Assembly: GCA_015665315.1 (NCBI GenBank) | Contig: JADFAK010000084.1 | Span: 1-43,318, forward strand | Reading direction: 5' to 3' | DNA from: Flavobacteriales bacterium | GTDB taxonomy: Bacteria; Bacteroidota; Bacteroidia; Flavobacteriales_D; Sanyastnellaceae | Length of the DNA: 43,318 nt | In this document: positions 17,188 to 26,761 of the stretch, in pieces | Layout: each line of letters starts with the position of its first letter | Position numbering within the stretch: the first letter of the stretch is position 1 | Notes under the pieces: generated by a model | Databases searched by the model: none | What the model was told of the DNA's origin: nothing | The model's input: only the letters and a program-made list of their open reading frames with translations | Position numbers and translations under genes: made by a program

Positions 17188-17569
17188 CCCACATAAATAC
17201 TTTTCCGTTGTCCTTGTACGGCTCTAAATCCTTCGTGAACAGGATGGCCAGCAAGTCGATCATGGGTAATACACCCAGTCCCCCGCCCAAAGTGAGCACG
17301 TAAATGATAGGCACTTTCATGTCGGTCCCAAGATACATCCGATGCACGCCAAAGAGTCCTAGTCCGACCGTGAGCATGGCCGCTACCCAGCGTGGATTCT
17401 CTCTTCGCTGACCCAGTGTATCCTCCATCGAAATCAAGAGCATTTGGTCTAGCTGAGCATCTTGTTGGGCATAGGTATGCAGCTCAACAAGCGTTAGGGA
17501 TACAGGTTGATTTGCGCGGAGCGCTGATACAGAAAATAAAATGAGCAACGTCAAGCACAGTCTATACAC
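17180..17569 (-). CDS. TM2 domain-containing small membrane protein
   Basis: About 129 residues from GTG 17569 (a TTG at 17575 is the alternative). A signal peptide or first helix (YRLCLTLLILFSVSALRA) is followed by ~45 polar residues. The C-terminal TM2 domain has two helices joined by the diagnostic turn LFGVHRMYLG and a DLLAILF second helix. TM2 proteins are widespread and poorly understood membrane proteins. A TTTTG element lies 3 nt before the GTG, close to the geometry seen at other genes. It sits 37 bp downstream of queA on the same strand. Confidence 0.8.
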   Translation of the reverse strand: MYRLCLTLLILFSVSALRANQPVSLTLVELHTYAQQDAQLDQMLLISMEDTLGQRRENPRWVAAMLTVGLGLFGVHRMYLGTDMKVPIIYVLTLGGGLGVLPMIDLLAILFTKDLEPYKDNGKVFMWAK

Positions 17570-17606
17570 AGACAAAAGAGTTTATGACGAAGATAAAGAA
17601 AGACCT

Positions 17607-18656
17607 TTAGAGGATCAACATGGCATCGCCGTACGCATAAAAACGATACTTTTCTTTGATCGCTTCCTTGTACGCCTTCATGATCAAATCATAGCCTCCA
17701 AAAGCTGCAGCCTGCATCAACAGAATTGATCCGGGTGTATGGAAATTCGTGACCATGGCATCGGCAATGTGAAACTCGTAAGGAGGAAAGATGAACTTGT
17801 TGGTCCACCCGTCGAAAGGCTTTAGTTGGTCGTAGGTGCTAACGCTTGACTCCAAACCACGCATTACGGTCGTACCAACGGCACAAACCTTTTGTTTCTT
17901 GGCTTTTGCATTGTTGATGACGTCACAAGTAGCTTGTGTGATGTGCGCTTCCTCCGAATCAACTTTGTGCTTCGTAAGGTCTTCTACCTCAACAGTACGG
18001 AAAGTTCCCAAACCAACGTGAAGTGTCAATTCAGTGAATTCAACTCCTTTCAGCTCAAGACGTTTTACCAATTGCTTCGAAAAGTGAAGTCCGGCAGTTG
18101 GCACTGCAACAGCGCCTTCAGACTTGGCAAAAACAGTTTGGAAACGTTCTGCATCTTCTGGCTCAACCGGACGATCGATGTATTTCGGAAGTGGTGTTTC
18201 ACCAAGCTTGTAAACTGCTTGTTTGAATTCATCGTGCGTACCGTCAAACAAGAATCGAAGCGTACGTCCGCGTGAAGTCGTATTGTCAATCACCTCAGCA
18301 ACGAGCTCGTCGTTTTCACCGAAGTACAATTTGTTTCCAATTCTGATTTTACGGGCTGGGTCAACCAACACGTCCCAGAGCAGACTTTCCTGATTCAATT
18401 CACGAAGCAAGAACACTTCAATTGTAGCACCTGTCTTTTCTTTATTTCCGTACATCCGTGCAGGAAAAACAGAGGTATTGTTCACACACATGATGTCTCC
18501 ATCATCGAAGTAATCAATAATATCCTTGAAATGACGGTGTTCAATTTCACCTGTATCACGATGGATAACCATCATTCGGGAATCATCGCGGTGATCAGTT
18601 GGATGCTGAGCAATGAGTTCTTCAGGAAGTTCGAATTTGAATTGAGACAGCTTCAT
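17607..18656 (-). CDS. queA: S-adenosylmethionine:tRNA ribosyltransferase-isomerase QueA
   Basis: A 349-residue protein, the usual length for the family. It contains the family motifs [13 protein letters not shown] near the N-terminus, [34 protein letters not shown] and [19 protein letters not shown]. It transfers and isomerises the ribosyl group of SAM to 7-aminomethyl-7-deazaguanine in tRNA, forming epoxyqueuosine at the wobble position of GUN tRNAs. It lies downstream of truB in the same direction, a frequent Flavobacteriia neighbourhood. An AATTTTTG element sits exactly 4 nt before the ATG. Confidence 0.97.
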   Translation of the reverse strand: MKLSQFKFELPEELIAQHPTDHRDDSRMMVIHRDTGEIEHRHFKDIIDYFDDGDIMCVNNTSVFPARMYGNKEKTGATIEVFLLRELNQESLLWDVLVDPARKIRIGNKLYFGENDELVAEVIDNTTSRGRTLRFLFDGTHDEFKQAVYKLGETPLPKYIDRPVEPEDAERFQTVFAKSEGAVAVPTAGLHFSKQLVKRLELKGVEFTELTLHVGLGTFRTVEVEDLTKHKVDSEEAHITQATCDVINNAKAKKQKVCAVGTTVMRGLESSVSTYDQLKPFDGWTNKFIFPPYEFHIADAMVTNFHTPGSILLMQAAAFGGYDLIMKAYKEAIKEKYRFYAYGDAMLIL

Positions 18657-18660
18657 AGGT

Positions 18661-18668
18661 CAAAAATT
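18661..18668 (-). promoter_or_regulatory. -7-like element 4 nt before the queA start codon
   Basis: The minus strand reads AATTTTTG-ACCT-ATG. The TA of the consensus is missing, so it is weaker than the others. An alternative TACCTTCG box lies about 40 bp further upstream. Confidence 0.35.
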
Positions 18669-18807
18669 TTTATCAAAAAGGCGCAAAAAAAGCGGTCGCG
18701 AAGGTAGGTAAATACACGGAATTTTCATAATAAGCTAAGCGCTATGGGGAACATGCGGGTAGACAGGCATTTCCGTGGAGATTGGACGCTGTGCTGAGGG
18801 CTGAATA

Positions 18808-19536
18808 TCAGTCTGTTACCGAAATATTTCGAATGTTTTTCTCCAAATCTTCAATGGTCATGGCATTTTCGACAAAAAACTCACCGCTCGATTCTCGTCT
18901 CAAAGCGGAGAGGTAGGCTCCTGATTGCAAATTGGCCCCCAAGTCATGAGCAAGCGAGCGGATATAGGTTCCTTTTGAGCAATCGACTATAAAATTTGCC
19001 GTGGGAAGTTGAATATTCTCAAGGGTAAACCGATTGATCGTGATCCAGTTCTTGCGCATTTCGACTGGCTTGTTTTGTCGGGCCAACTTATATGCCCTCG
19101 TCCCGTCAATTTTCTTGGCGCTATAAGCCGGGGGCGTTTGTTCCAGCGCCCCTTCCATTTTTTTGGCTACTTCGCAAATGGATTCTGAAGTTAGGTGATC
19201 GATAGGAAATTGAGCATCGGGTTCCGTCTCCGCATCATAGGAAGGTGTGGTTTGGCCAAAAGTTATTTCGCCCGAATACACCTTGTCATCGTTCATGATG
19301 AGATCAATTTTCTTGGTCATTCTACCAGTGCATACGATGAGCAGACCAGAAGCAAGGGGGTCCAATGTGCCGGCGTGGCCTACCTTGATCTTTTTGATGC
19401 TAAAGTGGTTTCGTATGACGTAACGCAACTTGTTGACCACGTCGAAAGAAGTCCAGCCCAAAGGCTTGTCTACCAACAATATCGTGCCCTCCTGAAAATC
19501 TTCGGCACTGGAAAAGGTATTTGGAGTCGGAAACAT
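18808..19536 (-). CDS. truB: tRNA pseudouridine(55) synthase TruB
   Basis: A 242-residue protein with the motif I segment KVGHAGTLDPLASGLL, whose Asp59 is the catalytic residue, preceded by VDKPLGWTSFDVV. The later motifs TPPAYSAKKIDGTRAYKLAR and KGTYIRSLAHDLG are also present. It isomerises U55 in the T-loop of tRNAs. The C-terminal PUA domain of longer homologues is absent, as is normal for Bacteroidota. A TAAAATTG box lies 4 nt before the ATG. Confidence 0.97.
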   Translation of the reverse strand: MFPTPNTFSSAEDFQEGTILLVDKPLGWTSFDVVNKLRYVIRNHFSIKKIKVGHAGTLDPLASGLLIVCTGRMTKKIDLIMNDDKVYSGEITFGQTTPSYDAETEPDAQFPIDHLTSESICEVAKKMEGALEQTPPAYSAKKIDGTRAYKLARQNKPVEMRKNWITINRFTLENIQLPTANFIVDCSKGTYIRSLAHDLGANLQSGAYLSALRRESSGEFFVENAMTIEDLEKNIRNISVTD

Positions 19537-19540
19537 GCGG

Positions 19541-19548
19541 CAATTTTA
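19541..19548 (-). promoter_or_regulatory. -7-like box 4 nt before the truB start codon
   Basis: The minus strand reads TAAAATTG-CCGC-ATG, one base from TAnnTTTG and with the same 4-nt spacing as other genes in the window. Confidence 0.45.
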
Positions 19549-19695
19549 GAAAAATATTCTGGCATTCCGCTGGGAGGATTCTGCAGACAAGATTCGATAC
19601 CATTCTCGAAGCGCGCTCTTCCATTCGCATTTAACTTAACCCTTCAGAAAACCTGAGGTCCAAAAACGCGTGTCTTTGAACCCCAGAAGTTTACT

Positions 19696-22600
19696 CTACC
19701 CTTGAATGCTCAAAAAGCCTCGTCGGTCTACGCTTCCAAGCAAGGGGGTAACAAGCCATTCGTCGAAATAGCGCAGACCTTCATTGCCTATTTCTTCCAT
19801 GTAGTCTCGGGCATTGCTCATGCTTTTGATCAAAATCCTACCTACCTCACCGTCTCGCAATTGCTTGGTGAAATCCAGGGGATCTACTACGCGTACAGAT
19901 GTACCTGGGAGAGGTCGACCGACAGATCCCAATTTGGAAGCGGCCTGCGTCATTGTTTTTCCGGCGATATCTGGACCGTTGTAGTCGGGTGTGTTAATCG
20001 CAAATATTCCAGCGGTTTCATTCATGCCTATGGATTGATACACGTCTATATCCATTTGCCGAAGGCTAGAAAAAACCTCTTCATCGATAGGCGCCTGACT
20101 TGTGAATACACGATTTAATTTGGGTGTGTCCAATTTGGAAATTTGTCTCAATTCCTCTTGATCGACGAGGAGAATATTTGGCTGACAATCGACTGTTTCG
20201 GCGACAAAATCCTTCACTGAGCGACGCGCCAAGGAAATGCGCATATCGCTTGCCATGGTCGTTGCTAGAACCAATTCGATCGTGTAGCCAAAAGCATTTT
20301 CCCAACTTAGATTCGAAAAGACCAGTTCGCTTTCTTCTTTGGCCAAAACTTGCTGGATGGCGTGGCACTTGGACAGCAAATTTTCGTGCGAAAAATGAAG
20401 CAGGTCGAATCCCCCACTCCCCGCTGGTCGAGCAATGATTAGGGCAATACTTTCTTTGTCAATATCCCGCAGCGGGCGTAGGAACTTACCTGCCAATGCG
20501 ACCGACTCCAAGCTGCTTCCCAACTTGAGAAGAAGCTCCATTTCTTGAATCAGATCCTCCACATAAATCACGGTTTTAGCCACAGGAACGAATCGTGTAA
20601 ACGACAAGTCTTTGTTGGTGATAAGCGCGGTACAGGCGGCTTTGTTGTACGCGCACAACTGCTGCTCGGGGGTCCATGAAGGATCGCAAGGCATTACAGT
20701 AACGCCCAATCGATGAAGCGCCACGTGGATGGCCATGGTATCCAATGATTTGGGCAACATGACACCCACCTTATCAAAATCAGAAATGCGGTCTTGGATG
20801 AGCTGTGCAAATGCCAACGATCGGATTAATTGTCGGCGTGAACTCCTCTTCTCACCCCCTGCTGCAATAAAAAAGTCATTGTCACGAAGCGATTTCAGCA
20901 TCATCTTTCCCACGGTATCCATCGTGTGGATGTTTTTGGCGAAGCTGGCCGACTCCAATTCGGTTATGTTCTGACGAATTCCGAATGACGAAAAGTCGCC
21001 ATGAACGGGTGATCCAACCTCGACGAAAATTTTACGGAAAAGCACGTCGATAGAAGGTAATGTGGCTTTCTTACTTCCCACTTTAAAGGTAAACGGCGTG
21101 CCTTGAACATTGCCCAAATAGATCGGAATAATAGGCTCTTCCATTCCTTGCATAATATGCTCGATCCCTTTTTTGAACTCCAATATTTGCCCCGTTCGCG
21201 TTACCGTTCCCTCTGCGAAAATGCACACGACATGTCCGTTCTTAAGATGATTTCGACATGCTTCGTTGAACTCAAGGAGGTCATTTTCGGCACCACGTGC
21301 ATTGATTGGAATCATGTGGAGTCGGCGTAAGATCCATGTAAACGCTTTCTTCTCATACATGTCGCGGAGCATGACAAAACGGAGCTGACGGGGGATTGCC
21401 ATAACAAGTAGAATGAAGTCCATGAAAGACGCGTGATTGGCAACAACTAGCGCTCCTGATTTCTTTGGAATATTTTCTACTCCCGTGATTTTTAAATTGT
21501 AAAACCATCGTCCTATCCCCACGACAAGAAGTCGCAAGAGATAATCGGGCACAGTGAGAATTGAAACCACGGCTACGAGCGACATGAAGCCACCGGCAAA
21601 GACAAATATCATGGATGAAGAACCGATAAATTGCAGTCCGTTGAAAAGCACAGCCGAAAGCAACACAGCGGCAGCGACACCCATGTTCAGGAATCCGAGT
21701 ACTTGTCCTAAGACACGACCTTGAATTCTCTCTTGAATCCAGGCATTTAGCGGCACTTTGAACATACCTGAAAGCACCGCCATGGTGAAAGTAAGCATGC
21801 TAAAAAGCCAAAGTGGGGTATCCCAAACACCTATTGCCAGAAGAATTATCGCCATTCCGACAGCCGACAAGGGAATCCACCCAAGTTCAATACGTTTCTT
21901 GTTAAACACACCACTCAACCAGCAGCCCAGCCCCACACCGGTTGCAATGGCCGCGAGAAGTAAGCCAGTCTGCGAAGCCGAAAGCCCATATTGTTCAGGC
22001 GCATACATGAGTAGATTGAGTTGAAAAAGCGAGCCCATGAACCAAAAAGCGACCAGTCCGAGCATGGTAATTCCCAGTTTAGGGTTCATCATGACTATTT
22101 TCAGCGACTTGCGCGCAAATGAAATGGGGTTGGACTTTTGGGCAAAACCAGTGATCACGACAGGATCCTCTTTTACGTCAATTCGGGTACTTGTCCACCA
22201 TCCTGCCAACGCGAGAAACATAAAAATTGAGCCTAAAGTCACTGTGCCAAATCGAGGCAAATCGGCCAGAGCGCTTGCAGCAACCATTCCGAGCAGTACA
22301 CACACAAAAGTGATCATCTCCATCATTCCAGTGCCGAAAGTCATTCCTTTTTCACCACCTACATCTCGAATGAGTCCGTATTTGGCGGGCGAGTACAAGG
22401 CGCTTTGGATGCCCATAAGGAGGAGAGCAAACAAGGACAAGGTGAGATTTTGAAGGGCAAATCCGGCAAAGGCGAGAACCATGATGAAAACCTCGGCCAA
22501 TTTGGCGACGCTCACTACGGTTGCTTTGTTGAACTTCATGCTCAGACGAGCGGCCATGGGAGAGAACAAGATAAAAGGCAATACCAACAAGCCCGACGCC

Positions 22601-22746
22601 GCCGCCAGGACAGCCGCTTTTTGATCTTCGGCAACCCATGAGACGCAGATAAAAGAAACAGCGCCTTTGAGGAGGTTATCGTTTAATACGCCCATGAACT
22701 GGGTAGATAGTAGTGGTAACCATTTTTTAGAATTCGACGAAAACAT
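19696..22746 (-). CDS. LplT-PlsC-adenylation fusion (Aas-like) with truncated adenylation domain
   Basis: This 1016-residue fusion has three parts. Residues 1-410 are an MFS transporter with about 12 helices, like LplT. Residues ~420-610 are a PlsC acyltransferase with NHASFMD (His438, Asp443) and EGTVTRTG motifs. Residues ~620-1016 are an AMP-binding domain. The family flips lysophospholipids inward and reacylates them with acyl-ACP made by the third domain. Here the phosphate-binding motif is degenerate (RPAGSGG at ~773-779 instead of TSGSTGxPK). The chain also stops at DRRGFLSIQG, where Aas continues about 90 residues into the C-terminal subdomain carrying the catalytic Lys. The frames after the stop close at once, so this is not a simple frameshift. 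AAGGAT before the ATG is one of the few Shine-Dalgarno-like sites. Confidence 0.88.
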   Translation of the reverse strand: MFSSNSKKWLPLLSTQFMGVLNDNLLKGAVSFICVSWVAEDQKAAVLAAASGLLVLPFILFSPMAARLSMKFNKATVVSVAKLAEVFIMVLAFAGFALQNLTLSLFALLLMGIQSALYSPAKYGLIRDVGGEKGMTFGTGMMEMITFVCVLLGMVAASALADLPRFGTVTLGSIFMFLALAGWWTSTRIDVKEDPVVITGFAQKSNPISFARKSLKIVMMNPKLGITMLGLVAFWFMGSLFQLNLLMYAPEQYGLSASQTGLLLAAIATGVGLGCWLSGVFNKKRIELGWIPLSAVGMAIILLAIGVWDTPLWLFSMLTFTMAVLSGMFKVPLNAWIQERIQGRVLGQVLGFLNMGVAAAVLLSAVLFNGLQFIGSSSMIFVFAGGFMSLVAVVSILTVPDYLLRLLVVGIGRWFYNLKITGVENIPKKSGALVVANHASFMDFILLVMAIPRQLRFVMLRDMYEKKAFTWILRRLHMIPINARGAENDLLEFNEACRNHLKNGHVVCIFAEGTVTRTGQILEFKKGIEHIMQGMEEPIIPIYLGNVQGTPFTFKVGSKKATLPSIDVLFRKIFVEVGSPVHGDFSSFGIRQNITELESASFAKNIHTMDTVGKMMLKSLRDNDFFIAAGGEKRSSRRQLIRSLAFAQLIQDRISDFDKVGVMLPKSLDTMAIHVALHRLGVTVMPCDPSWTPEQQLCAYNKAACTALITNKDLSFTRFVPVAKTVIYVEDLIQEMELLLKLGSSLESVALAGKFLRPLRDIDKESIALIIARPAGSGGFDLLHFSHENLLSKCHAIQQVLAKEESELVFSNLSWENAFGYTIELVLATTMASDMRISLARRSVKDFVAETVDCQPNILLVDQEELRQISKLDTPKLNRVFTSQAPIDEEVFSSLRQMDIDVYQSIGMNETAGIFAINTPDYNGPDIAGKTMTQAASKLGSVGRPLPGTSVRVVDPLDFTKQLRDGEVGRILIKSMSNARDYMEEIGNEGLRYFDEWLVTPLLGSVDRRGFLSIQG

Positions 22747-22802
22747 ATCCTTGCGTTTTGATGTGAAAAACTGAGTGATGTGTAGAATGAAAACCCATGT
22801 GA

Positions 22803-23336
22803 TTAAAAGCGGTGGTGAATACCTACCTCGGCAATGGCGTTCACTACGTTCGACTGGAAAAAGGTGCTTTGTCCGAATCCAAGGAGCAGACTAAATCCGG
22901 TTTTCGCACGAGAGGCGAATTCGAATCCCATTCCAGCACCGGTGCCACTCACAACTTTTGGTTTGGCGATTACGTAGCGTGAACCTTCATTTGGGGAGTC
23001 TAGGTCAAATGTTTCTGAATGGCTCGCGAAAACCAATAGGTTCACAGATTTACCACGGTAAAAGCGACCCAAGAGTGTCAATCCTGCACTTATTTGTCGG
23101 TCCTCATTCACTCCGAAATATCCCGCGGTAGTCTGGATTCCAATGCTCTTGTACCAAAATCGTGTTGACAGACCGACACCACCAGTAGCACCGGCGCTGA
23201 AGCCGACATGTACTTTACTATTGGCCACCGTATTCAAGCGAATGTGTTCGGTTCGTGCCTTGTTGGATACCTGAGCAGTTAGCTGTGCAGTACTAAATCC
23301 TGCGATGAGGGAGAGAGTTATTATGAGCTTCTTCAT
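22803..23336 (-). CDS. Predicted small outer-membrane beta-barrel protein, unknown function
   Basis: A 177-residue protein from ATG 23336 (MKKLIITLSLIAGFSTAQLT), with a signal peptide cut near QLTAQ. The mature part alternates aromatic and small residues (KVHVGFSAGATGGVGLSTRFWY, GIQTTAGYFG), consistent with about eight beta strands. It ends in IHHRF, a terminal aromatic residue typical of barrel proteins inserted by BamA. No specific family was recognised. It starts opposite the VCBS-repeat gene, with 390 bp between the two starts. Confidence 0.7.
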   Translation of the reverse strand: MKKLIITLSLIAGFSTAQLTAQVSNKARTEHIRLNTVANSKVHVGFSAGATGGVGLSTRFWYKSIGIQTTAGYFGVNEDRQISAGLTLLGRFYRGKSVNLLVFASHSETFDLDSPNEGSRYVIAKPKVVSGTGAGMGFEFASRAKTGFSLLLGFGQSTFFQSNVVNAIAEVGIHHRF

Positions 23337-23726
23337 TGTCTTAGAATTTTGATGATTCTGTGTAAATAATTTCTTCGACAAATTTGGGGGCTCGTGGCTG
23401 TCTTGGCAATGACAATATCAATTTATACGTATTTTACATTTTGTATCTACTCGTCTCTCACGTCTTTATTATTAGGTATCAATGTCAATTTATACGTATA
23501 TTATTTCTTATCCTTCCAACCCCGCATTTTGCTCCAATAAGCTCCTTTTGTTCGCAATAAAACTCAGCAGATATTCCTCGCTGCTTGTGGGTACTTTGGA
23601 AAAGCACTTGCTAATGCCAAGCAATTGAGTTACTTTTAATTGTGTTCAAGACGCGAACCCAAGGAATGTTTTCATGCCATTCTGCGAGTTCAAACCTTAA
23701 CCACTAAACCAACTATACTAGTAATC
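23337..23726. promoter_or_regulatory. Divergent intergenic region with paired 15-bp repeats
   Basis: TCAATTTATACGTAT occurs at 23418-23432 and again at 23485-23499, on the same strand and 67 bp apart. Each contains the palindromic core ATACGTAT. An inverted repeat TTGCT/AGCAA surrounds 23610-23626. The repeats may be binding sites of a regulator shared by the two divergent genes; this is inference. Confidence 0.35.
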
Positions 23727-26300
23727 ATGAGAGTCTCAACTTGCTTGGGTCTCTGTGCTGCATTTTTACCACTTTTTCTATTCGGACAAGGGGGTTACAC
23801 CAATGTATCTACAGCACAGGGCATTTCTGCGTTGAACCAAAATCCTACGTGGGGTGCTGGGGCTAGTTTTTTTGACTTCGACGGAGATGGATGGGATGAT
23901 TTGAGTTTTCCCATGAAGAACGATTCCTTAAAATTCTACCGCAACAACAACGGGAACTTTGAACCCATGCCTTCTTTTGGCCCAAACTCGGGTGATGCCA
24001 AGCAAGTTTGCTGGTTTGACATGGACAATGATGGCGATCGCGATGTAATCATCACCTACTACCTGGCACCCACTTTACTGTTCCGCAACGATGGGAATTG
24101 GCAATTTACTGATATCACAGAGAGTGCAGGCATTCCAACTCATCCCATCGCAAAAACATTTGGAGCCGCTTGTGGTGACTATGACAAGGATGGTTTCTTA
24201 GACATCTATTTATCGAACTACAATTGGTTGTCGGGACCCCCAAATTGGCTCCTTCACAACAATGGCGATGGAACATTCGAGGAGGTAGCTGTCGCTTTAG
24301 GTGTAGACAACGGCGAAAAACCTACTTTTCAATCTACGTGGATAGATTACGACAACGATTCGTGGCCTGACATCTATGTGATCAACGACAAATCTCCGAA
24401 AAACGCCATGTACCGAAACAATGGAGATGGGACCTTTACGGATGTGAGTGAAGACACCGGCACCGACATTGTAGCAGACGCCATGAGCAATGCGATATGT
24501 GACTATGACAACAACGGCTTTCTCGACATTTACATCACCAATAGTAGTATTGGGAATTTTCTGTTGGCCAACAATGGAGATGGTACATTTAGCGATATGA
24601 CGACTGAAGCTGGCCTGTCGGTTTTCGCTCTCACTTGGGGCACGACTTGGGTAGATCACGACAACGATCTGGACGACGACGCCATGGTACTAACGACCTA
24701 CGCACCTATAAACAACCGCAACTATTTCTATCAAAATCAGGGCGATGGCACCTTTGTGGACTATACGCAAGAAGCTGGCCTATACCAAGACACACCCCTG
24801 AGTTATTCCAATGCCAAAGGTGATTTCAACAACGATGGATACTTCGACTTGGCGGTGGCTAATAGTCAGCCAAACACTTGCTTCCTATACGAAAACGAAG
24901 GGGGCACCAACAACTACCTCAAAGTAGATTTAGAGGGTGTCGTGAGCAACCGGGATGCCATAGGAAGCTGGTTAAAATACTACCTTTCTGGAACCGAATA
25001 TGTCGAATGGACTACCTGTGGCGAAAATTATTTGAGTCAGGATTCTCACAGCGAAATTTTGGCGATGGGAAGTGCTTCGGTCGTTGATTCGTTGATTATT
25101 TATTGGCCCTCCGGGCAAATGGAGAAATTTTTCAGTCTCGCAGCCAATCAATCCATACATATTACCGAGGGGAGTACGCTTAGTCATTCAATTCAGTATG
25201 ATGGGTCTATTACTATCTGTGAAGGGGATAGTCTGCTCCTCGACGCCGGAGAATTCACTTCCTATCTATGGAGTACAGGCGACACCACTCAATATGCAAG
25301 TGTATTCGAAACGGGAACCTATTATGTACAAGTGAGCAACGAGTATGGCATCCTCTTGCAGTCGGATACCATTCAAACTACGGTTGTCTTACCTGCGTCC
25401 TACGACTCCAATGTGATCGAAATTGCCTGTTTTGGTGATGCGTCAGGTTCGATTGAAATCGAGGCAACGGGTGAATTGCAACTGGATGAGATTCTATGGA
25501 GTTCGGGAGATTCGACCTTGGTGATTGACGCACTTATCGCCGGAACTTATTCGTTTGAGGCCACGGACGAACATGGTTGTGTGCTCAGTAACTCGTTTGA
25601 GATCGGCCAACCGGAAGCTCTCTGTTCGACAGAAATTATTAGTCCGGCCACATGTTTCGGGGATTCAGACGGATCGATCGTGGTTGAGCCATGCGGCGGA
25701 ATCCCCGATTACATTCTAGACTGGGGAGAATTGGATCCAGAAAATCTACCGGCAGGCAGCTTCAGCTATACGATAACAGACGGCTATGGCTGCTCAAGTG
25801 TTTTCGACTTTGACGTAGACCAGCCCGAGGAATTGGTGGCGACTTTTGAAACCATTGGCGCCACAGAAGATGTCGGCGGAAGCACTACGGTAACGATCGA
25901 AGGGGGAGTTGAACCTTATTATTTGACCTGGAATATTGGCAAGCATTCTGAAACAATCGACGACCTCAACCCGGGGATCTATACCATCCAGATTACGGAT
26001 GCCAACGGGTGCGTATTGTACTCGAGCTGTGAAATTGAATTGATGATAGGTCTGACCGAGGCTACTAGCAAGTCAATTACTGCCTACCCAAATCCGTCTA
26101 CAGGTATTGTCCATCTTGTCGGCTTGCCCCCCAACTCTACGGTCCAATTGTGGAGCATGCAGGGAGAGCAGGTCATCAAGTGGGAGGCCCCAGATGAGGC
26201 CATTATCGACGTGAGCTCATTTGCTGCCGCTTCCTATTTTCTGGTTGTTGTGGTACAGGGGCAGGTGGTTTATCGGACGTATTTGGTGAAGGGGGAGTAA
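23727..26300 (+). CDS. T9SS-secreted VCBS/FG-GAP repeat protein with UnbV, SprB-like repeats and type A sorting domain
   Basis: An 857-residue protein from ATG 23727 (MRVSTCLGLCAAFLPLFLF), where the signal peptide begins. Residues ~20-390 hold seven FG-GAP/VCBS blades with Ca-binding DxDxDGxxD loops such as DFDGDGWDD and DYDKDGFLD. An ASPIC/UnbV domain follows (~400-480, IIYWPSGQMEKF). Next come a PKD-like segment with CEGDSLLLDAG, and two to three SprB-type repeats with CFGDASGSI and DEHGC ends. The C-terminal Por sorting domain opens YPNPSTGIVHL. The protein is predicted to be a secreted or surface beta-propeller, possibly binding polysaccharide or calcium. A tandem repeat array starts 7 bp after the stop. 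Confidence 0.9.
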   Translation: MRVSTCLGLCAAFLPLFLFGQGGYTNVSTAQGISALNQNPTWGAGASFFDFDGDGWDDLSFPMKNDSLKFYRNNNGNFEPMPSFGPNSGDAKQVCWFDMDNDGDRDVIITYYLAPTLLFRNDGNWQFTDITESAGIPTHPIAKTFGAACGDYDKDGFLDIYLSNYNWLSGPPNWLLHNNGDGTFEEVAVALGVDNGEKPTFQSTWIDYDNDSWPDIYVINDKSPKNAMYRNNGDGTFTDVSEDTGTDIVADAMSNAICDYDNNGFLDIYITNSSIGNFLLANNGDGTFSDMTTEAGLSVFALTWGTTWVDHDNDLDDDAMVLTTYAPINNRNYFYQNQGDGTFVDYTQEAGLYQDTPLSYSNAKGDFNNDGYFDLAVANSQPNTCFLYENEGGTNNYLKVDLEGVVSNRDAIGSWLKYYLSGTEYVEWTTCGENYLSQDSHSEILAMGSASVVDSLIIYWPSGQMEKFFSLAANQSIHITEGSTLSHSIQYDGSITICEGDSLLLDAGEFTSYLWSTGDTTQYASVFETGTYYVQVSNEYGILLQSDTIQTTVVLPASYDSNVIEIACFGDASGSIEIEATGELQLDEILWSSGDSTLVIDALIAGTYSFEATDEHGCVLSNSFEIGQPEALCSTEIISPATCFGDSDGSIVVEPCGGIPDYILDWGELDPENLPAGSFSYTITDGYGCSSVFDFDVDQPEELVATFETIGATEDVGGSTTVTIEGGVEPYYLTWNIGKHSETIDDLNPGIYTIQITDANGCVLYSSCEIELMIGLTEATSKSITAYPNPSTGIVHLVGLPPNSTVQLWSMQGEQVIKWEAPDEAIIDVSSFAAASYFLVVVVQGQVVYRTYLVKGE

Positions 26301-26306
26301 CCCATC

Positions 26307-26740
26307 TCGACGGCGTGATTTTACTGTTACTCTTTCATTCGACTCTTTTTGAAATCACTTTGCTCGATGACCCCATGTCGACGGCGTGATTTTACTGTTA
26401 CTCTTTCATTCGACTCTTTTTGAAATCACTTTGCTCGATGACCCCATGTCGACGGCGTGATTTTACTGATACTCTTTCATTCGACTCTTTTTGAAATCAC
26501 TTTGCTCGATGACCCCATTTCGACGGCGTGATTTTACTGTTACTCCTTCATTCGACTCTTTTTGAAATCACTTTGCTCGATGACCCCATTTCGACGGCGT
26601 GATTTTACTGATACTCTTTCATTCGACTCTTTTTGAAATCACTTTGCTCGATGACCCCATGTCGACGGCGTGATTTTACTGTTACTCCTTCATTCGACTC
26701 TTTTTGAAATCACTTTGCTCGATGACCCCATTTCGACGGC
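26307..26740. repeat. Six-copy 71-bp tandem repeat plus a partial seventh
   Basis: Copies begin at 26307, 26378, 26449, 26520, 26591 and 26662, each opening TCGACGGCGTGATTTTAC, with a truncated copy at 26733. Differences are limited to a few sites (gttac/gatac, ctttc/ccttc, catg/catt). Copies 3 and 5, and copies 4 and 6, share variants, which implies a past 142-bp duplication. Each unit holds GTGATTT and AAATCAC about 30 bp apart and so can fold into a hairpin. No frame stays open through the array with a plausible start. Confidence 0.95.
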
Positions 26741-26761
26741 ACGTATAGTCCTACATATATG

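Noticed and set aside
23640-23715. Minus-strand tRNA-like string (TTTAGTGGTTAAGG ... GGTTCG)
   Set aside because: The D-arm and T-loop-like words are present, but the acceptor and T stems do not pair and there is no anticodon arm; it is best explained as chance.
26307-26740. Possible CRISPR array
   Set aside because: Whole 71-bp units repeat end to end with no unique spacers, and no cas genes are in the window.
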